Source: Burkholderia sp. D-99 | Lineage (GTDB): Bacteria > Pseudomonadota > Gammaproteobacteria > Burkholderiales > Burkholderiaceae | Direction: 5' to 3' | NCBI RefSeq assembly: GCF_011605345.1 | Contig: NZ_JAAOXM010000001.1 | Coordinates: forward strand, 1,488,001-1,552,000 | Length of the DNA: 64,000 nt | Shown here: positions 16,857 through 25,919 of the stretch, piece by piece | Position numbering within the stretch: position 1 is the stretch's first letter | Layout of the letters: every line of letters begins with the position of its first letter | Program-made: the position numbers and the translations under genes | The notes under the pieces: model-generated | What the model was told of the DNA's origin: nothing | Database searches by the model: none | The model's input: the letters and a program-made list of their open reading frames with translations, nothing else

Positions 16857-19800
16857 TTACGCCGCGCCCTTCAGCTCGATCAGCAGATCCTTCGCCGCGA
16901 CCCGATCGCCCGGCCCCACGTGCACGGCCGCGATCTCGCAATCGCGCTCTGCTGCGATGTGGGTTTCCATCTTCATCGCCTCGAGCGCGATCAGCGTCGT
17001 GCCGGCCGTCACGCGCTGCCCCGGCTGTACCGCGACCGTGACCACCGAGCCCGGCATCGGCGCGGCGACGTGCAGCGGATTCGCCGGATCGGCGCGCTGC
17101 AGGCCATGACGCTCCTTGCCCGCCTGCGCGACCGTCTTCTGCTCGACCAGCGCGGAACGCGACTGGCCGTTCAGCTCGAACAGCACCTTCACGATGCCGT
17201 CCTGCGCATCGGCGTGCTGCCCTTGCAGCGACACCAGCAGCGTCTTGCCCGGCTCGATGTCGATCGCCACTTCCTCCTGCGGCTGCAGCCCGTACAGGAA
17301 CGCCGGCGTCGGCACGACCGACGTGTCGCTGTATGCGCGAACGTGCGCGTAATAGTCGATCGTCTGCTTCGGATACATCAGGTACGACGCGAGTTGCCGG
17401 TCGTCGAGCGGCTGCTCGCAGGCGGCCTCGGCCTGCGTGCGTACCGCGTCGAGGTCGACCGGCGGGATCTGGTCGCCGGGGCGATACGGCGCGGGCGGCT
17501 CGCTCTTCAGCACCTTGCGCGACAGCTCGGCCGGGAAACCGTCCGGCGGGAACCCCAGCTCGCCCTTGAACAGCGACACGACCGATTCGGGGAACGCGAT
17601 GTCCTTGTCCGGGTTGCGCACGTCGTCCACGGCCAGATCGTTCGCGACCATCATCAGCGCCATGTCGCCGACCACCTTCGACGTCGGCGTGACCTTGACG
17701 ATGTCGCCGAACAGCCGGTTCACGTCCGCATACGCGCGCGACACCTCGGTCCAGCGATGATCGATGCCGAGCGAGCGCGCCTGCTCGCGCAGGTTCGTGT
17801 ACTGGCCGCCGGGCATCTCGTGACGGTACACGTCGGCCGTGCCCGCACGAATCTCCGATTCGAACGGCGCGTAATAGCGGCGCACGCCTTCCCAGTACAT
17901 CGACGCTTCGTGCAGGCGGTTCTGATCCAGCCCCGGATCGCGTTCGCCGCCGGCCAGAGCGGCCGCGATGCTCGACAGGTTCGGCTGCGACGTGAGCCCG
18001 CTCATCGCATCGAGCGCACCGTCCACCGCGTCGCAGCCCGCTTCGATCGCCGCGAGCACCGACGCCGCGGCGATGCCGCTCGTGTCGTGCGTGTGGAAAT
18101 GCACGGGCAGCCCGGTTTCCTCCTTGAGCGCCTTCACGAGCGTGGCGACTGCCTGCGGGCGGCAGATGCCCGCCATGTCCTTGATGCCGAGCACGTGCAC
18201 GCCGGCCTGCTGCAGTTCGCGCGCGATGCCGACGTAATACTTGAGGTCGTATTTCGAACGCGACGTGTCGAACAGGTCGCCGGTGTAGCAGATCGCGCCT
18301 TCGCACAGCATCCCGCTTTCGCCCACGGCATCGATCGCGACGCGCATGTTGCGCACCCAGTTCAGCGAATCGAATACGCGGAACACGTCGACGCCCGCGC
18401 TCGCGGCCTGCTGCACGAAGAAGCGCACGACGTTGTCCGCGTAGTTCGTATAGCCGACTGCGTTCGAGCCGCGCAGCAGCATCTGGAACAGGATGTTCGG
18501 CACGCGCTCGCGCAGCAGCGCAAGGCGTTCCCACGGGTCTTCCTTCAGGAAGCGCAGCGCGACGTCGAAGGTCGCGCCGCCCCAGCATTCGAGCGAGAAC
18601 AGTTGCGACAGCTCGCGTGCGTAGAACGGCGCGATCGGCAGCATGTCGGCGGTACGCATGCGCGTCGCGAAGAGCGACTGGTGCGCGTCGCGCATCGTCG
18701 TGTCGGTCAGCAGCACCTGTTTCTGGTCGAGCATCCAGCGCGCGAATTTCTCCGGCCCGAGTTCACGCAGTCGATCGCGCGTGCCGGCCGGAATCGCCGC
18801 GGTCGTATCGACCTTCGGCAGCACCGGCCTCGACAGCGGCAGCGCCGGCAGCGTGCGACCGTTCATCTCAGCGTTGCCGTTCACGTTCAGCTCGCCGAGA
18901 TAGCGCAGCAGCTTCGTCGCGCGATCGCCGCGCTTCGCGAATTCGAGCAGCTCCGGGGTCTTGTCGATGAAGCGCGTCGTCACGTCGCCGGCGATGAAGG
19001 CCGGATGGTTGATCACGTTTTCGAGGAACTGCAGGTTCGACGTGACGCCGCGAATCCGGAACTCGCGCAGCGCGCGATCCATCCGGTGAATCGATTCGGC
19101 CGCCGTCGGCGCCCACGTCGTCACCTTGACCAGCAGCGAATCGTAGTACGGCGTGATCACCGCGCCGCCATACGCGGTGCCCGCGTCGAGGCGCACGCCG
19201 AAGCCCGCTGCGCTGCGGTATGCCGTGAGCCGCCCGTAGTCGGGGAGGAAGTCGTTCTCCGGATCCTCGGTCGTGACCCGGCACTGCAGCGCGTTGCCGT
19301 TCAGCGGAATCGCGTGCTGTTCCGGCACGCCGGCCGCGCGCGCGACAAGTGTGCCGTCGCCATCCGTCGCATCGTCGGCGAGCCCGATCCGGCCGCCTTC
19401 CGTGATGCGGATCTGCGCCTTCACGATGTCGATCCCGGTGATCATTTCAGTCACCGTATGCTCGACCTGGATGCGCGGGTTCACCTCGATGAAGTAGAAC
19501 TGGCCGCTGTCTGCATCCATCAGGAATTCGACGGTGCCTGCATGCGTATAGCCGACGGCGCGCATCAGCCGCAGCGCCGATTCGCACAGCGCCTGCCGGC
19601 CCGCGTGATCGAGATACGGCGCCGGCGCGCGCTCGACCACCTTCTGGTTGCGCCGCTGCACCGTGCAATCGCGCTCGTACAGGTGCACGACCGTACCGTG
19701 CAGATCCCCGAGCACCTGCACCTCGACGTGCCGCGCATTGCGCACGAGCTTCTCGACATACACCTCGTCGTTGCCGAACGCGGCCAGCGCTTCGCGGCGC

Positions 19801-20375
19801 GCGACCGGCAGCAGGGTTTCGAGATCCTGAGCGTTTTCCAGGACGCGCATCCCGCGCCCGCCGCCGCCCCAGCTCGCCTTCAGCATCAGCGGATAGCCGA
19901 CTTCCGCGGCCAGCGCCTTGCAGGCGTCGAGATCGTCCGGCAGCGGCGAGGTCGCCGGCATCACCGGCACGCCGGCCGCGATCGCCGCGTTGCGCGCGGC
20001 CACCTTGTTGCCGAGCGTGCGCATCACGTCAGGCGACGGGCCGATCCAGCGAATGCCGGCATCGATCACGGCCTGCGCGAAATCGGGGTTCTCGGACAGG
20101 AAGCCGTAGCCGGGATGGATCGCGTCGACCTTCGCCAGCCGCGCGACGCGCAGGATGTCGTCGATGTCGAGATACGCGGCGAGCGGCTTCTTGCCTTCGC
20201 CGATTAGGTAGCTTTCGTCCGCCTTGAAACGATGCAGCGCGAGGCGGTCTTCCTTCGAATACACCGCCACCGTACGCATGTTCAGCTCGGCGGCGGCACG
20301 CATCACGCGGATCGAGATTTCCGAACGGTTCGCGATCAGGATGGACTGGATGGGGGTAGGCGTCACGGCAGCCAT
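16857..20375 (-). CDS. pyc: Pyruvate carboxylase
   Basis: A 1172-residue single-chain alpha4-type pyruvate carboxylase, which makes oxaloacetate from pyruvate, bicarbonate and ATP for anaplerosis. The order is biotin carboxylase (about 1-455, ATP-grasp Lys166 and GGGGRG 170-175), then carboxyltransferase (from about 560, LLTDTTMRDAHQSL with its metal Asp, ECWGGATFDVA, HFHTHDTSG), then the biotin carrier at the C-terminus with EAMKM and biotinyl-Lys at about 1135. Start 20375 is chosen from the family opening (TPIQSILIANRSEISIR). It supplies oxaloacetate needed when acetyl-CoA is the main product, so linkage to a large beta-oxidation locus makes sense, but it may simply be a core gene. Confidence 0.95.
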   Translation of the reverse strand: MAAVTPTPIQSILIANRSEISIRVMRAAAELNMRTVAVYSKEDRLALHRFKADESYLIGEGKKPLAAYLDIDDILRVARLAKVDAIHPGYGFLSENPDFAQAVIDAGIRWIGPSPDVMRTLGNKVAARNAAIAAGVPVMPATSPLPDDLDACKALAAEVGYPLMLKASWGGGGRGMRVLENAQDLETLLPVARREALAAFGNDEVYVEKLVRNARHVEVQVLGDLHGTVVHLYERDCTVQRRNQKVVERAPAPYLDHAGRQALCESALRLMRAVGYTHAGTVEFLMDADSGQFYFIEVNPRIQVEHTVTEMITGIDIVKAQIRITEGGRIGLADDATDGDGTLVARAAGVPEQHAIPLNGNALQCRVTTEDPENDFLPDYGRLTAYRSAAGFGVRLDAGTAYGGAVITPYYDSLLVKVTTWAPTAAESIHRMDRALREFRIRGVTSNLQFLENVINHPAFIAGDVTTRFIDKTPELLEFAKRGDRATKLLRYLGELNVNGNAEMNGRTLPALPLSRPVLPKVDTTAAIPAGTRDRLRELGPEKFARWMLDQKQVLLTDTTMRDAHQSLFATRMRTADMLPIAPFYARELSQLFSLECWGGATFDVALRFLKEDPWERLALLRERVPNILFQMLLRGSNAVGYTNYADNVVRFFVQQAASAGVDVFRVFDSLNWVRNMRVAIDAVGESGMLCEGAICYTGDLFDTSRSKYDLKYYVGIARELQQAGVHVLGIKDMAGICRPQAVATLVKALKEETGLPVHFHTHDTSGIAAASVLAAIEAGCDAVDGALDAMSGLTSQPNLSSIAAALAGGERDPGLDQNRLHEASMYWEGVRRYYAPFESEIRAGTADVYRHEMPGGQYTNLREQARSLGIDHRWTEVSRAYADVNRLFGDIVKVTPTSKVVGDMALMMVANDLAVDDVRNPDKDIAFPESVVSLFKGELGFPPDGFPAELSRKVLKSEPPAPYRPGDQIPPVDLDAVRTQAEAACEQPLDDRQLASYLMYPKQTIDYYAHVRAYSDTSVVPTPAFLYGLQPQEEVAIDIEPGKTLLVSLQGQHADAQDGIVKVLFELNGQSRSALVEQKTVAQAGKERHGLQRADPANPLHVAAPMPGSVVTVAVQPGQRVTAGTTLIALEAMKMETHIAAERDCEIAAVHVGPGDRVAAKDLLIELKGAA

Positions 20376-20649
20376 GGATTTTGAATGGTTGAATGAGGTT
20401 CGCCGACGCGCCATCCTCCACCTGCCCGATTCACTGGGCGGCGGACGGATCGTCGCGTCGGTCATGCGGGGTTGCATCGTCCCGGCTTTCGCCAGTCAAC
20501 ATCTTGGTCATATCGCCCGACAGCCGCTATCGACGTCGCGACGACGAACAGCATTCAGCCGACCAACCGGGCAGACGAACAGGCGACCGGCCGGCCGGTC
20601 GTCGATCAGGACACGGCGGGCCCGCGCCACGACGCGGCCCGCCACGACT
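20376..20649. other. Upstream region of pyruvate carboxylase
   Basis: This holds the likely pyc promoter and leader on the minus strand. It contains GC-rich inverted segments (for example near 20588-20600) but I can pick out no clear -35/-10 pair or operator. Confidence 0.3.
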
Positions 20650-20853
20650 TCAGTCGCGGTGCTCGAAAAGCGGCGCGTGATCCATCCAGTCGTAGCCCGC
20701 ACCGGATCTCGCCCACGCCCAGTTCGCATCGCCGCGTCGGCTATCGGTCGAGCCGGGCTTCATCGCCGGTCGACCGATATCGGCTCTCCGTTCCTGTGCA
20801 ACCCGATGCGCCTCGTCCTGTGGTTCTGTGTTTCGCTTGCCGTAGCCTGTCAT
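20650..20853 (-). CDS. Small hypothetical protein, 67 aa
   Basis: A short frame beginning MTGYGKRNTEPQDEAH and ending GYDWMDHAPLFEHRD. The hydrophilic, Arg/Asp-rich composition and the good ribosome site (AAGGTGATGCA before ATG 20853) make it more believable than the neighbouring frames. There is no membrane segment or known motif. It is transcribed towards pyc, about 275 bases away. It could be spurious. Confidence 0.45.
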   Translation of the reverse strand: MTGYGKRNTEPQDEAHRVAQERRADIGRPAMKPGSTDSRRGDANWAWARSGAGYDWMDHAPLFEHRD

Positions 20854-21217
20854 TGCATCACCTTACGTCTAAGAAGCGTGTCTTTCCTCGAACAATCTGG
20901 TCCGTCCGGAAAGGCTCGCCAGATGGGAGGACGTCAAAGACGTCGTTCCACTAATGCAAAAAGCAGGCCACATTGAATATCGAACGGACAGCATTGGTGT
21001 GCGGTGACCGGGTCTCAAACCCGGTCCCGTATAGCCTCAGATATGAAATCGAGGTTTCAATTCTGAAAGCAAAGAACCCCATTACAACGCCTTGGGTCGC
21101 GGCGCCGATTGCGATGCAAGTGACAGAGCGCCACGGTCTGGTCGACCGTCTCTCGCGAGCCTGAGATCGCCGCCCCGATCACCTTCAACGCATTAACGCG
21201 AGCGCCGTTCCCCGAGG
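20854..21217. other. Intergenic region with one perfect hairpin
   Basis: There are 364 bases between the small hypothetical gene and the 3' end of the aldehyde dehydrogenase. A perfect stem GACCGGGT-CTCAA-ACCCGGTC lies at 21006-21026. No tRNA or protein gene is evident. Confidence 0.45.
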
Positions 21218-22654
21218 TCACCCCGGTCGACGAAGCAGCGTCGTTTGCGTGTTGCAGTAGTGCGTCAGCCCGGCGACACCGTTTTCCACCCCGAGCCCCG
21301 ACTGCTTGACCCCACCCATCGGCACTTGCGGCCCCAGGATGTGGATCTGGTTGATCCACACCACGCCGGCCTCGAGCCGGCGCGCGATTTCCTGCACTTG
21401 CTCGATGTCGGTACCCCACACGGACGCCCCGAGCCCATAGTGAGTCGCGTTGGCGCGCGCGACGACCTCGTCGACATCCCGGTACTTGAGCAGCGGCAGC
21501 ACAGGCCCGAACGCCTCCTCCTGCACGCAGCGCGAATCGTCTGGCGGGTTGTCAACAATCGTCACCGGGATAAAGAAGCCATCGCTGTCGTCAACTTCGC
21601 CGCCCAGCGCGAAACAATGGCCAGCCGCTTTAGTGTCCGCGATCAAGTCACGCACCTTGCGATACTGCAGCGCATTTTGAAGCGGACCGAGGTGTGTTGC
21701 CGGATCGCTGCCATCGCCCACCTTGATCGTCTTTGCATACGCGACGAATGCTTCGAGGAACGCGTCGTAGATCTGCTCATGCACGTAGAGACGCTTGGTC
21801 GCCACACAGAACTGCCCGCTGTTCTGAAATGCCGCCCAGAACAACGCGGGCACGGCCGTCCCGATATCGACATCCGGCAGAACGACCGCAGCGTCGTTGC
21901 CGCCGAGTTCGAGCCCCGTCCGCTTCAGGGTTCCGGCAGCCGAGCGCAGCACCTTCTTCCCCATCTCGGTCGAGCCGGTAAACGCGATCATCCCGATATC
22001 CGGATGCTCGCTCATCGCTTGAGCGACGCTGTCCGACGTCGCAATGACGTTAAGCACGCCCTGCGGCAGAACCCGTTGTGCCAGCCTGCCCAGCAGGAGG
22101 GTCGTGAGCGGCGTATGCGGAGACGGCTTCAGAACCATCGTGTTCCCCGCCAGCAATGCCGGGGCGATCTTCCAGACTGCCAGCAGGATCGGAAAATTCC
22201 ACGGAACAATGGCACCGACGACACCGATCGGTACATGACGCAAGGTCGCCGTCTGGCCGCCCCCCATATCAAACTCCTCGTCCGGGAGCGTGAGCTTCGC
22301 GATACCGTTGAACCAGTGCGCCGCACCGTCGATCTCCCACTCCGCCGCAACGCGGGGCTTCCCCTGTTCCGCCACGAGCCACGAAACGAGTTCGTCGCGA
22401 TGCGCTGCGACGAGTTCGCCAAGGCCCGCAACAATGCGCTGACGCTCCGCGTACGAGGTGTTTCGCCATGCGGGCAGCGCGTCGCGCGCTGCCTTGACGG
22501 CAGCATTCAGATCCTCGACCGATGCCAGCGGAACATTCGCGAGTTTCTTTCCATTAGCCGGATTGAAAACTGCGTCCTGGCGGGATCCGCCGTGGTCCTT
22601 TCCGGCGATCGACAATTTGAAGTCCGAAACTGATTCGTCGATGCTGTTTTTCAT
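21218..22654 (-). CDS. NAD-dependent aldehyde dehydrogenase
   Basis: A 478-residue ALDH: VPWNFP oxyanion segment, FTGSTEMGKK, Glu249 (LELGGNDA) and nucleophile Cys283 (GQFCVATK). The aromatic-type GGND/FCVATKRLYVH wording also occurs in the ALDH at 35573, so the two probably act on similar aldehydes. GGAGAGAAGAG precedes ATG 22654. It follows the GMC alcohol oxidoreductase and the FadL-type channel on the same strand, giving an uptake, alcohol oxidation, aldehyde oxidation order. Confidence 0.92.
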   Translation of the reverse strand: MKNSIDESVSDFKLSIAGKDHGGSRQDAVFNPANGKKLANVPLASVEDLNAAVKAARDALPAWRNTSYAERQRIVAGLGELVAAHRDELVSWLVAEQGKPRVAAEWEIDGAAHWFNGIAKLTLPDEEFDMGGGQTATLRHVPIGVVGAIVPWNFPILLAVWKIAPALLAGNTMVLKPSPHTPLTTLLLGRLAQRVLPQGVLNVIATSDSVAQAMSEHPDIGMIAFTGSTEMGKKVLRSAAGTLKRTGLELGGNDAAVVLPDVDIGTAVPALFWAAFQNSGQFCVATKRLYVHEQIYDAFLEAFVAYAKTIKVGDGSDPATHLGPLQNALQYRKVRDLIADTKAAGHCFALGGEVDDSDGFFIPVTIVDNPPDDSRCVQEEAFGPVLPLLKYRDVDEVVARANATHYGLGASVWGTDIEQVQEIARRLEAGVVWINQIHILGPQVPMGGVKQSGLGVENGVAGLTHYCNTQTTLLRRPG

Positions 22655-22701
22655 CTCTTCTCTCCAATCATTCCGATAATTCTTGAAGCGTCGAAATAGC
22701 G

Positions 22702-22720
22702 CGGCTCGAACATCGAGCCG
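22702..22720. repeat. Intergenic stem-loop
   Basis: CGGCTCGA-ACA-TCGAGCCG, a perfect 8-bp stem, lies between the GMC and ALDH genes. There is no T-run, so it is more likely an mRNA processing or stability element than a terminator. Confidence 0.35.
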
Positions 22721-22776
22721 GTCGGAAGAAGCCGGTGATTCGATCGGCCGCGCGGCGTTATAGAGCAGGATGACGT

Positions 22777-24390
22777 TTACCGTCCTCGGTCAGCTCTCAG
22801 CCAATCGGCCGCGCGCTCTGCAATCATGATTGCCGGCGCGTTGGTGTTGCCACTCACGATGGTCGGCATGATTGACGCGTCGACCACGCGAAGCCGTTTC
22901 GTGCCATGTACACGGAGCCGCGCATCGACGACAGACGCCCTGTCAAGCGCCGGCCCCATCCGACAGGTGCCGACGGGATGGTATTGCGTGTCGGCACGAT
23001 TACGAATGTCGGCGCGGATACCGGCTTCGTCGTCGATCCGCGTGGGATAAAGCATGTCGCCGCGAATCGTGTCGAACGGTCTTGATTCGATGATTCGTTG
23101 CTGGAGTTTTGCCCCCGTGACGAGCAGGTTCAGATCTCGCTCGTCGGACAGAAATTGCGGATCGATACGGGGGGCAGCACGCGGATCCGACGAATCCAGC
23201 ATGACCGTGCCTCGGCTGTACGGGTGCAGCACATCGACGTGACATGATATGCCGTGACCGAGATGCATCTTCCGTCCGTGATCGTCGACCATCGCGATGA
23301 CGAAGATGAGTTGCAAATCAGGAGCCGGCTGATCGGGCCTCGAACGCACGAACGCACCGGCGGTCGCGTAGTTCGTGGTCAGCAAACCCGTTCTGTCACG
23401 CTTCCATTCGAACATCGACCCGACCATCTTCATCGCGAAACGCGCCGATACACCCACGGTATCGTCCACACCTCGCACACGCCAGCTTTGTATGTAGTCG
23501 ATGTGATCCTGCAAGTTCTTCCCGACACCTGACAGATCGTTGACGACGGGAATACCGACATCCCGCAGCACGTCCCCGGGGCCGATACCGGACAGTTGAA
23601 GGATCTGAGGCGAGCCGAACGCGCCCGCACACAGGACCACCTCGCCCCTCGCACGAACTTCGCGCAGTATGTTGTCCTGGTAATACTCCACGCCAACCGC
23701 ACTCCCCGCTTCGACCATGACGCGAGCCGTGATCGCATCGGTCACGATTCTGAGGTTCGGCCGTTGCAGAGCGGGCACCAGATAGGCCTTGGCCGCGCTG
23801 CACCGCTCACCGTTACGCTGGGTCACCTGATAGAGGAATGCCCCGTCCTGTTCCGCACCGTTGTAATCGGAATTGAGCGCGATACCGTGCAGCTGCGCCG
23901 CACTCAGGAACAGCTCGCTCGCACCACTTTCGAAGCGCGGATACGTAACATCAAGCGGACCGCCAGTTCCATGCCATGCGTCGCGGAACTGTTCGTTGTT
24001 TTCCGCGCGAATGAAGGCCGGCAGCACATCGTCGTACCACCATCCAGGATTGCCGAGAGATGCCCAGTGATCGTAGTCCCAGCGATTACCTCTCACGTAC
24101 AGCATTGCATTGATCGAACTCGATCCGCCAAGCGTCCGGCCGCGAGGCTGATAGCCTTTGCGCCCATTGAGCGCCGGCTGCGGCACCGTCTCGTATCCGT
24201 AATTGAGATGCGATGGCTTGCGCATCAGCAACGGCACCCCGGCTGGTGCGCGAATCAACGCGCTGGTGTCATGGCCGCCGGCTTCCAGCAGGCAGACCGT
24301 CGTGGCCGGATCTTCGGTCAGGCGCGCCGCCAGGACGCACCCCGCCGATCCCGCTCCCACGATCACATAGTCGAATACTTCACTGTTCAT
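22777..24390 (-). CDS. GMC-family FAD-dependent alcohol oxidoreductase
   Basis: A 537-residue GMC enzyme with FAD motif GAGSAG (12-17), [15 protein letters not shown], and active-site His471 ([10 protein letters not shown]) and Asn515 (SGNTNAP). It would oxidise a primary alcohol to an aldehyde for the adjacent ALDH. It starts at 24390 rather than 24420 because AAGGGGC precedes the former and the FAD strand follows it directly. It is similar in build to the product of 5381-6997 but clearly divergent in the middle, so it is not a recent duplicate. Confidence 0.9.
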   Translation of the reverse strand: MNSEVFDYVIVGAGSAGCVLAARLTEDPATTVCLLEAGGHDTSALIRAPAGVPLLMRKPSHLNYGYETVPQPALNGRKGYQPRGRTLGGSSSINAMLYVRGNRWDYDHWASLGNPGWWYDDVLPAFIRAENNEQFRDAWHGTGGPLDVTYPRFESGASELFLSAAQLHGIALNSDYNGAEQDGAFLYQVTQRNGERCSAAKAYLVPALQRPNLRIVTDAITARVMVEAGSAVGVEYYQDNILREVRARGEVVLCAGAFGSPQILQLSGIGPGDVLRDVGIPVVNDLSGVGKNLQDHIDYIQSWRVRGVDDTVGVSARFAMKMVGSMFEWKRDRTGLLTTNYATAGAFVRSRPDQPAPDLQLIFVIAMVDDHGRKMHLGHGISCHVDVLHPYSRGTVMLDSSDPRAAPRIDPQFLSDERDLNLLVTGAKLQQRIIESRPFDTIRGDMLYPTRIDDEAGIRADIRNRADTQYHPVGTCRMGPALDRASVVDARLRVHGTKRLRVVDASIMPTIVSGNTNAPAIMIAERAADWLRADRGR

Positions 24391-24502
24391 TCGTGCCCCT
24401 TCGCGGTATCCCATGCTCAAGAAACGCGTACCGAATTGCGCGGGACAATCGAACCCGCTGCTTGCAGGTTCGGTTGCCGTACAACGTCAGAACACGGCGC
24501 AC

Positions 24503-25702
24503 TTAAAATTTCCTGGAGTACTGGAGCGCGTAGAAGTTGATGGATGTATCGAGATTTGTGCCCGTGGAGGGCCCGGTCCCGTAGACCTTGTTAGGCAGCC
24601 CGTAGTCAAACGAAAAACTGATGTCCTGCTTCTTGTCGATGTGATAAGTGAAGCCGCCGGTGATCGATCGGTTCTGCGTGACGGGGCCGAGCACGTTGGT
24701 CATCGTGTGAGCGGAATCGGACCACTGGCCGGACACCATGTAGCCTGCGCGCACCGTCCAGCGATTGTTGATGTCGTAGGCTGCGCCGAATCGGCCGGCG
24801 TTGATGTTCCTGTAGCCGAACGACTCCGGATTACCGAATATCCGCGTGTTACCCCAGTTGATGCGGAGGTAGTCGGCAGCCAACATCAGCGCGGGAATCG
24901 GACGCCACGACACGCCGACGCCGTATTCTTCCGGCAGATCGCCGCGCCCATCATTCGACGCGAGTACATCACGGTTGTAGCCGGAGAATCGGCTGAGTGC
25001 CGTCTTGGATGTATAGCTCGCACCGACGGACAGAGTCGGCAGCACGTCCCACAGAACCCCGAGTCTGAAACCGACACCGTAGGCGAAGCGCATCCCATGA
25101 CCAGGCAGTTGCGAGAATCCGCTGGACAAATCGGGGGCGATCGGCTGCCCGTTGGGCACAGCGACACCCCGTGCAAGGAACGCGGCCGACACCAGGTTGA
25201 GCGACAGGCCCACGGCCAGGTTGTCCGTCAGTTTGCGCGTGACGGTCGGCGAGATGAAGTTCGCGACGAAAATCGTCGTCGAATGGCTCAACCCGGGAAC
25301 CGGTACGCTCGACTGGTTATACAACCCTCCCGCGCCTTCGCCGGAGACCACCACGCCGAACGTCGTCTTGCTGTCGTATTGGAAATTGACGCCGCCGCTA
25401 GGGATCGCGAAGAACTTCAGCCCGGACAACTGGTTGTTTGGAGACAGGTAAGTGTTGTTCTGATCCGTTGTCAGCAGCAGTGTCGCGAGATCGAACCGAT
25501 TACCGACCTTCGACAGGTTGGCAGGGTTCTCGGCACCCGATATCGTATCCACCGGATTGGCGATCGATGCGCCGCCCATCCCCATCAACAGCGGCGAATA
25601 GGAATCCGGCCGAGCGCCGAGCGCGCCCCATGCCGACATTGGTACTGCGAGAGGGATGCACGACATCGCAATCGGCGCTACAACGTGTCTGAAACGCTTC
25701 AT
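24503..25702 (-). CDS. FadL/OmpP1/TodX-family outer-membrane channel
   Basis: A 399-residue exported beta-barrel. The signal peptide is residues 1 to about 26 (basic MKRFRH, hydrophobic core, SAWG-A). The mature N-terminus has the family's hatch-like segment SYSPLLMGMGGASIANPVDT, SGAENPANLSK; alternating amphipathic strands follow, and the chain ends in Phe (YSRKF) for Bam recognition. Relatives carry long-chain fatty acids or hydrocarbons through the outer membrane, so this is the probable entry point for a hydrophobic substrate. Its upstream region is notably AT-rich and GGTGGAG precedes the ATG. Confidence 0.9.
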   Translation of the reverse strand: MKRFRHVVAPIAMSCIPLAVPMSAWGALGARPDSYSPLLMGMGGASIANPVDTISGAENPANLSKVGNRFDLATLLLTTDQNNTYLSPNNQLSGLKFFAIPSGGVNFQYDSKTTFGVVVSGEGAGGLYNQSSVPVPGLSHSTTIFVANFISPTVTRKLTDNLAVGLSLNLVSAAFLARGVAVPNGQPIAPDLSSGFSQLPGHGMRFAYGVGFRLGVLWDVLPTLSVGASYTSKTALSRFSGYNRDVLASNDGRGDLPEEYGVGVSWRPIPALMLAADYLRINWGNTRIFGNPESFGYRNINAGRFGAAYDINNRWTVRAGYMVSGQWSDSAHTMTNVLGPVTQNRSITGGFTYHIDKKQDISFSFDYGLPNKVYGTGPSTGTNLDTSINFYALQYSRKF

Positions 25703-25919
25703 CTGTCTCCACCTATTAATTTAGTTATACTGATTTATTAAGTGCAAATATCGGAAAACTACCGTCAACCCTCTTCCAATCGATATTCTTCCTGCCGTTC
25801 GAATATCTCGGTACAACCACCGGCACCGCCAACTCCGTATGCGGTGCTGGTAAGCACGAAACGCCCACCGTCCCGGAATGTCGCCTCCGGGTACGGTTGG
25901 TTCGAGCCGGCCGCCTCGC
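25703..25919. promoter_or_regulatory. AT-rich promoter region of the FadL-type operon
   Basis: On the minus strand upstream of 25702 there is an AT-rich stretch (25717-25750) offering TTGCAC and TAAATT about 18 bases apart as a possible sigma-70 promoter. A stem-loop lies at 25819-25851 (arms ACCGGCACCGC and GCGGTGCTGGT, one mismatch) and may end the CoA-transferase transcript. No TCGTCG-type palindrome is present. Confidence 0.4.

Noticed and set aside
16920-20207. Plus-strand open frame of 1095 codons opposite pyruvate carboxylase
   Set aside because: It is the antisense shadow of a well-supported gene, Arg/His-rich and without family motifs; high GC keeps the opposite strand open.
21006-21026. 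Hairpin GACCGGGT-CTCAA-ACCCGGTC as part of a tRNA
   Set aside because: The loop lacks the TTC-Pu-A pattern of a T arm and no acceptor, D or anticodon arms can be drawn around it.
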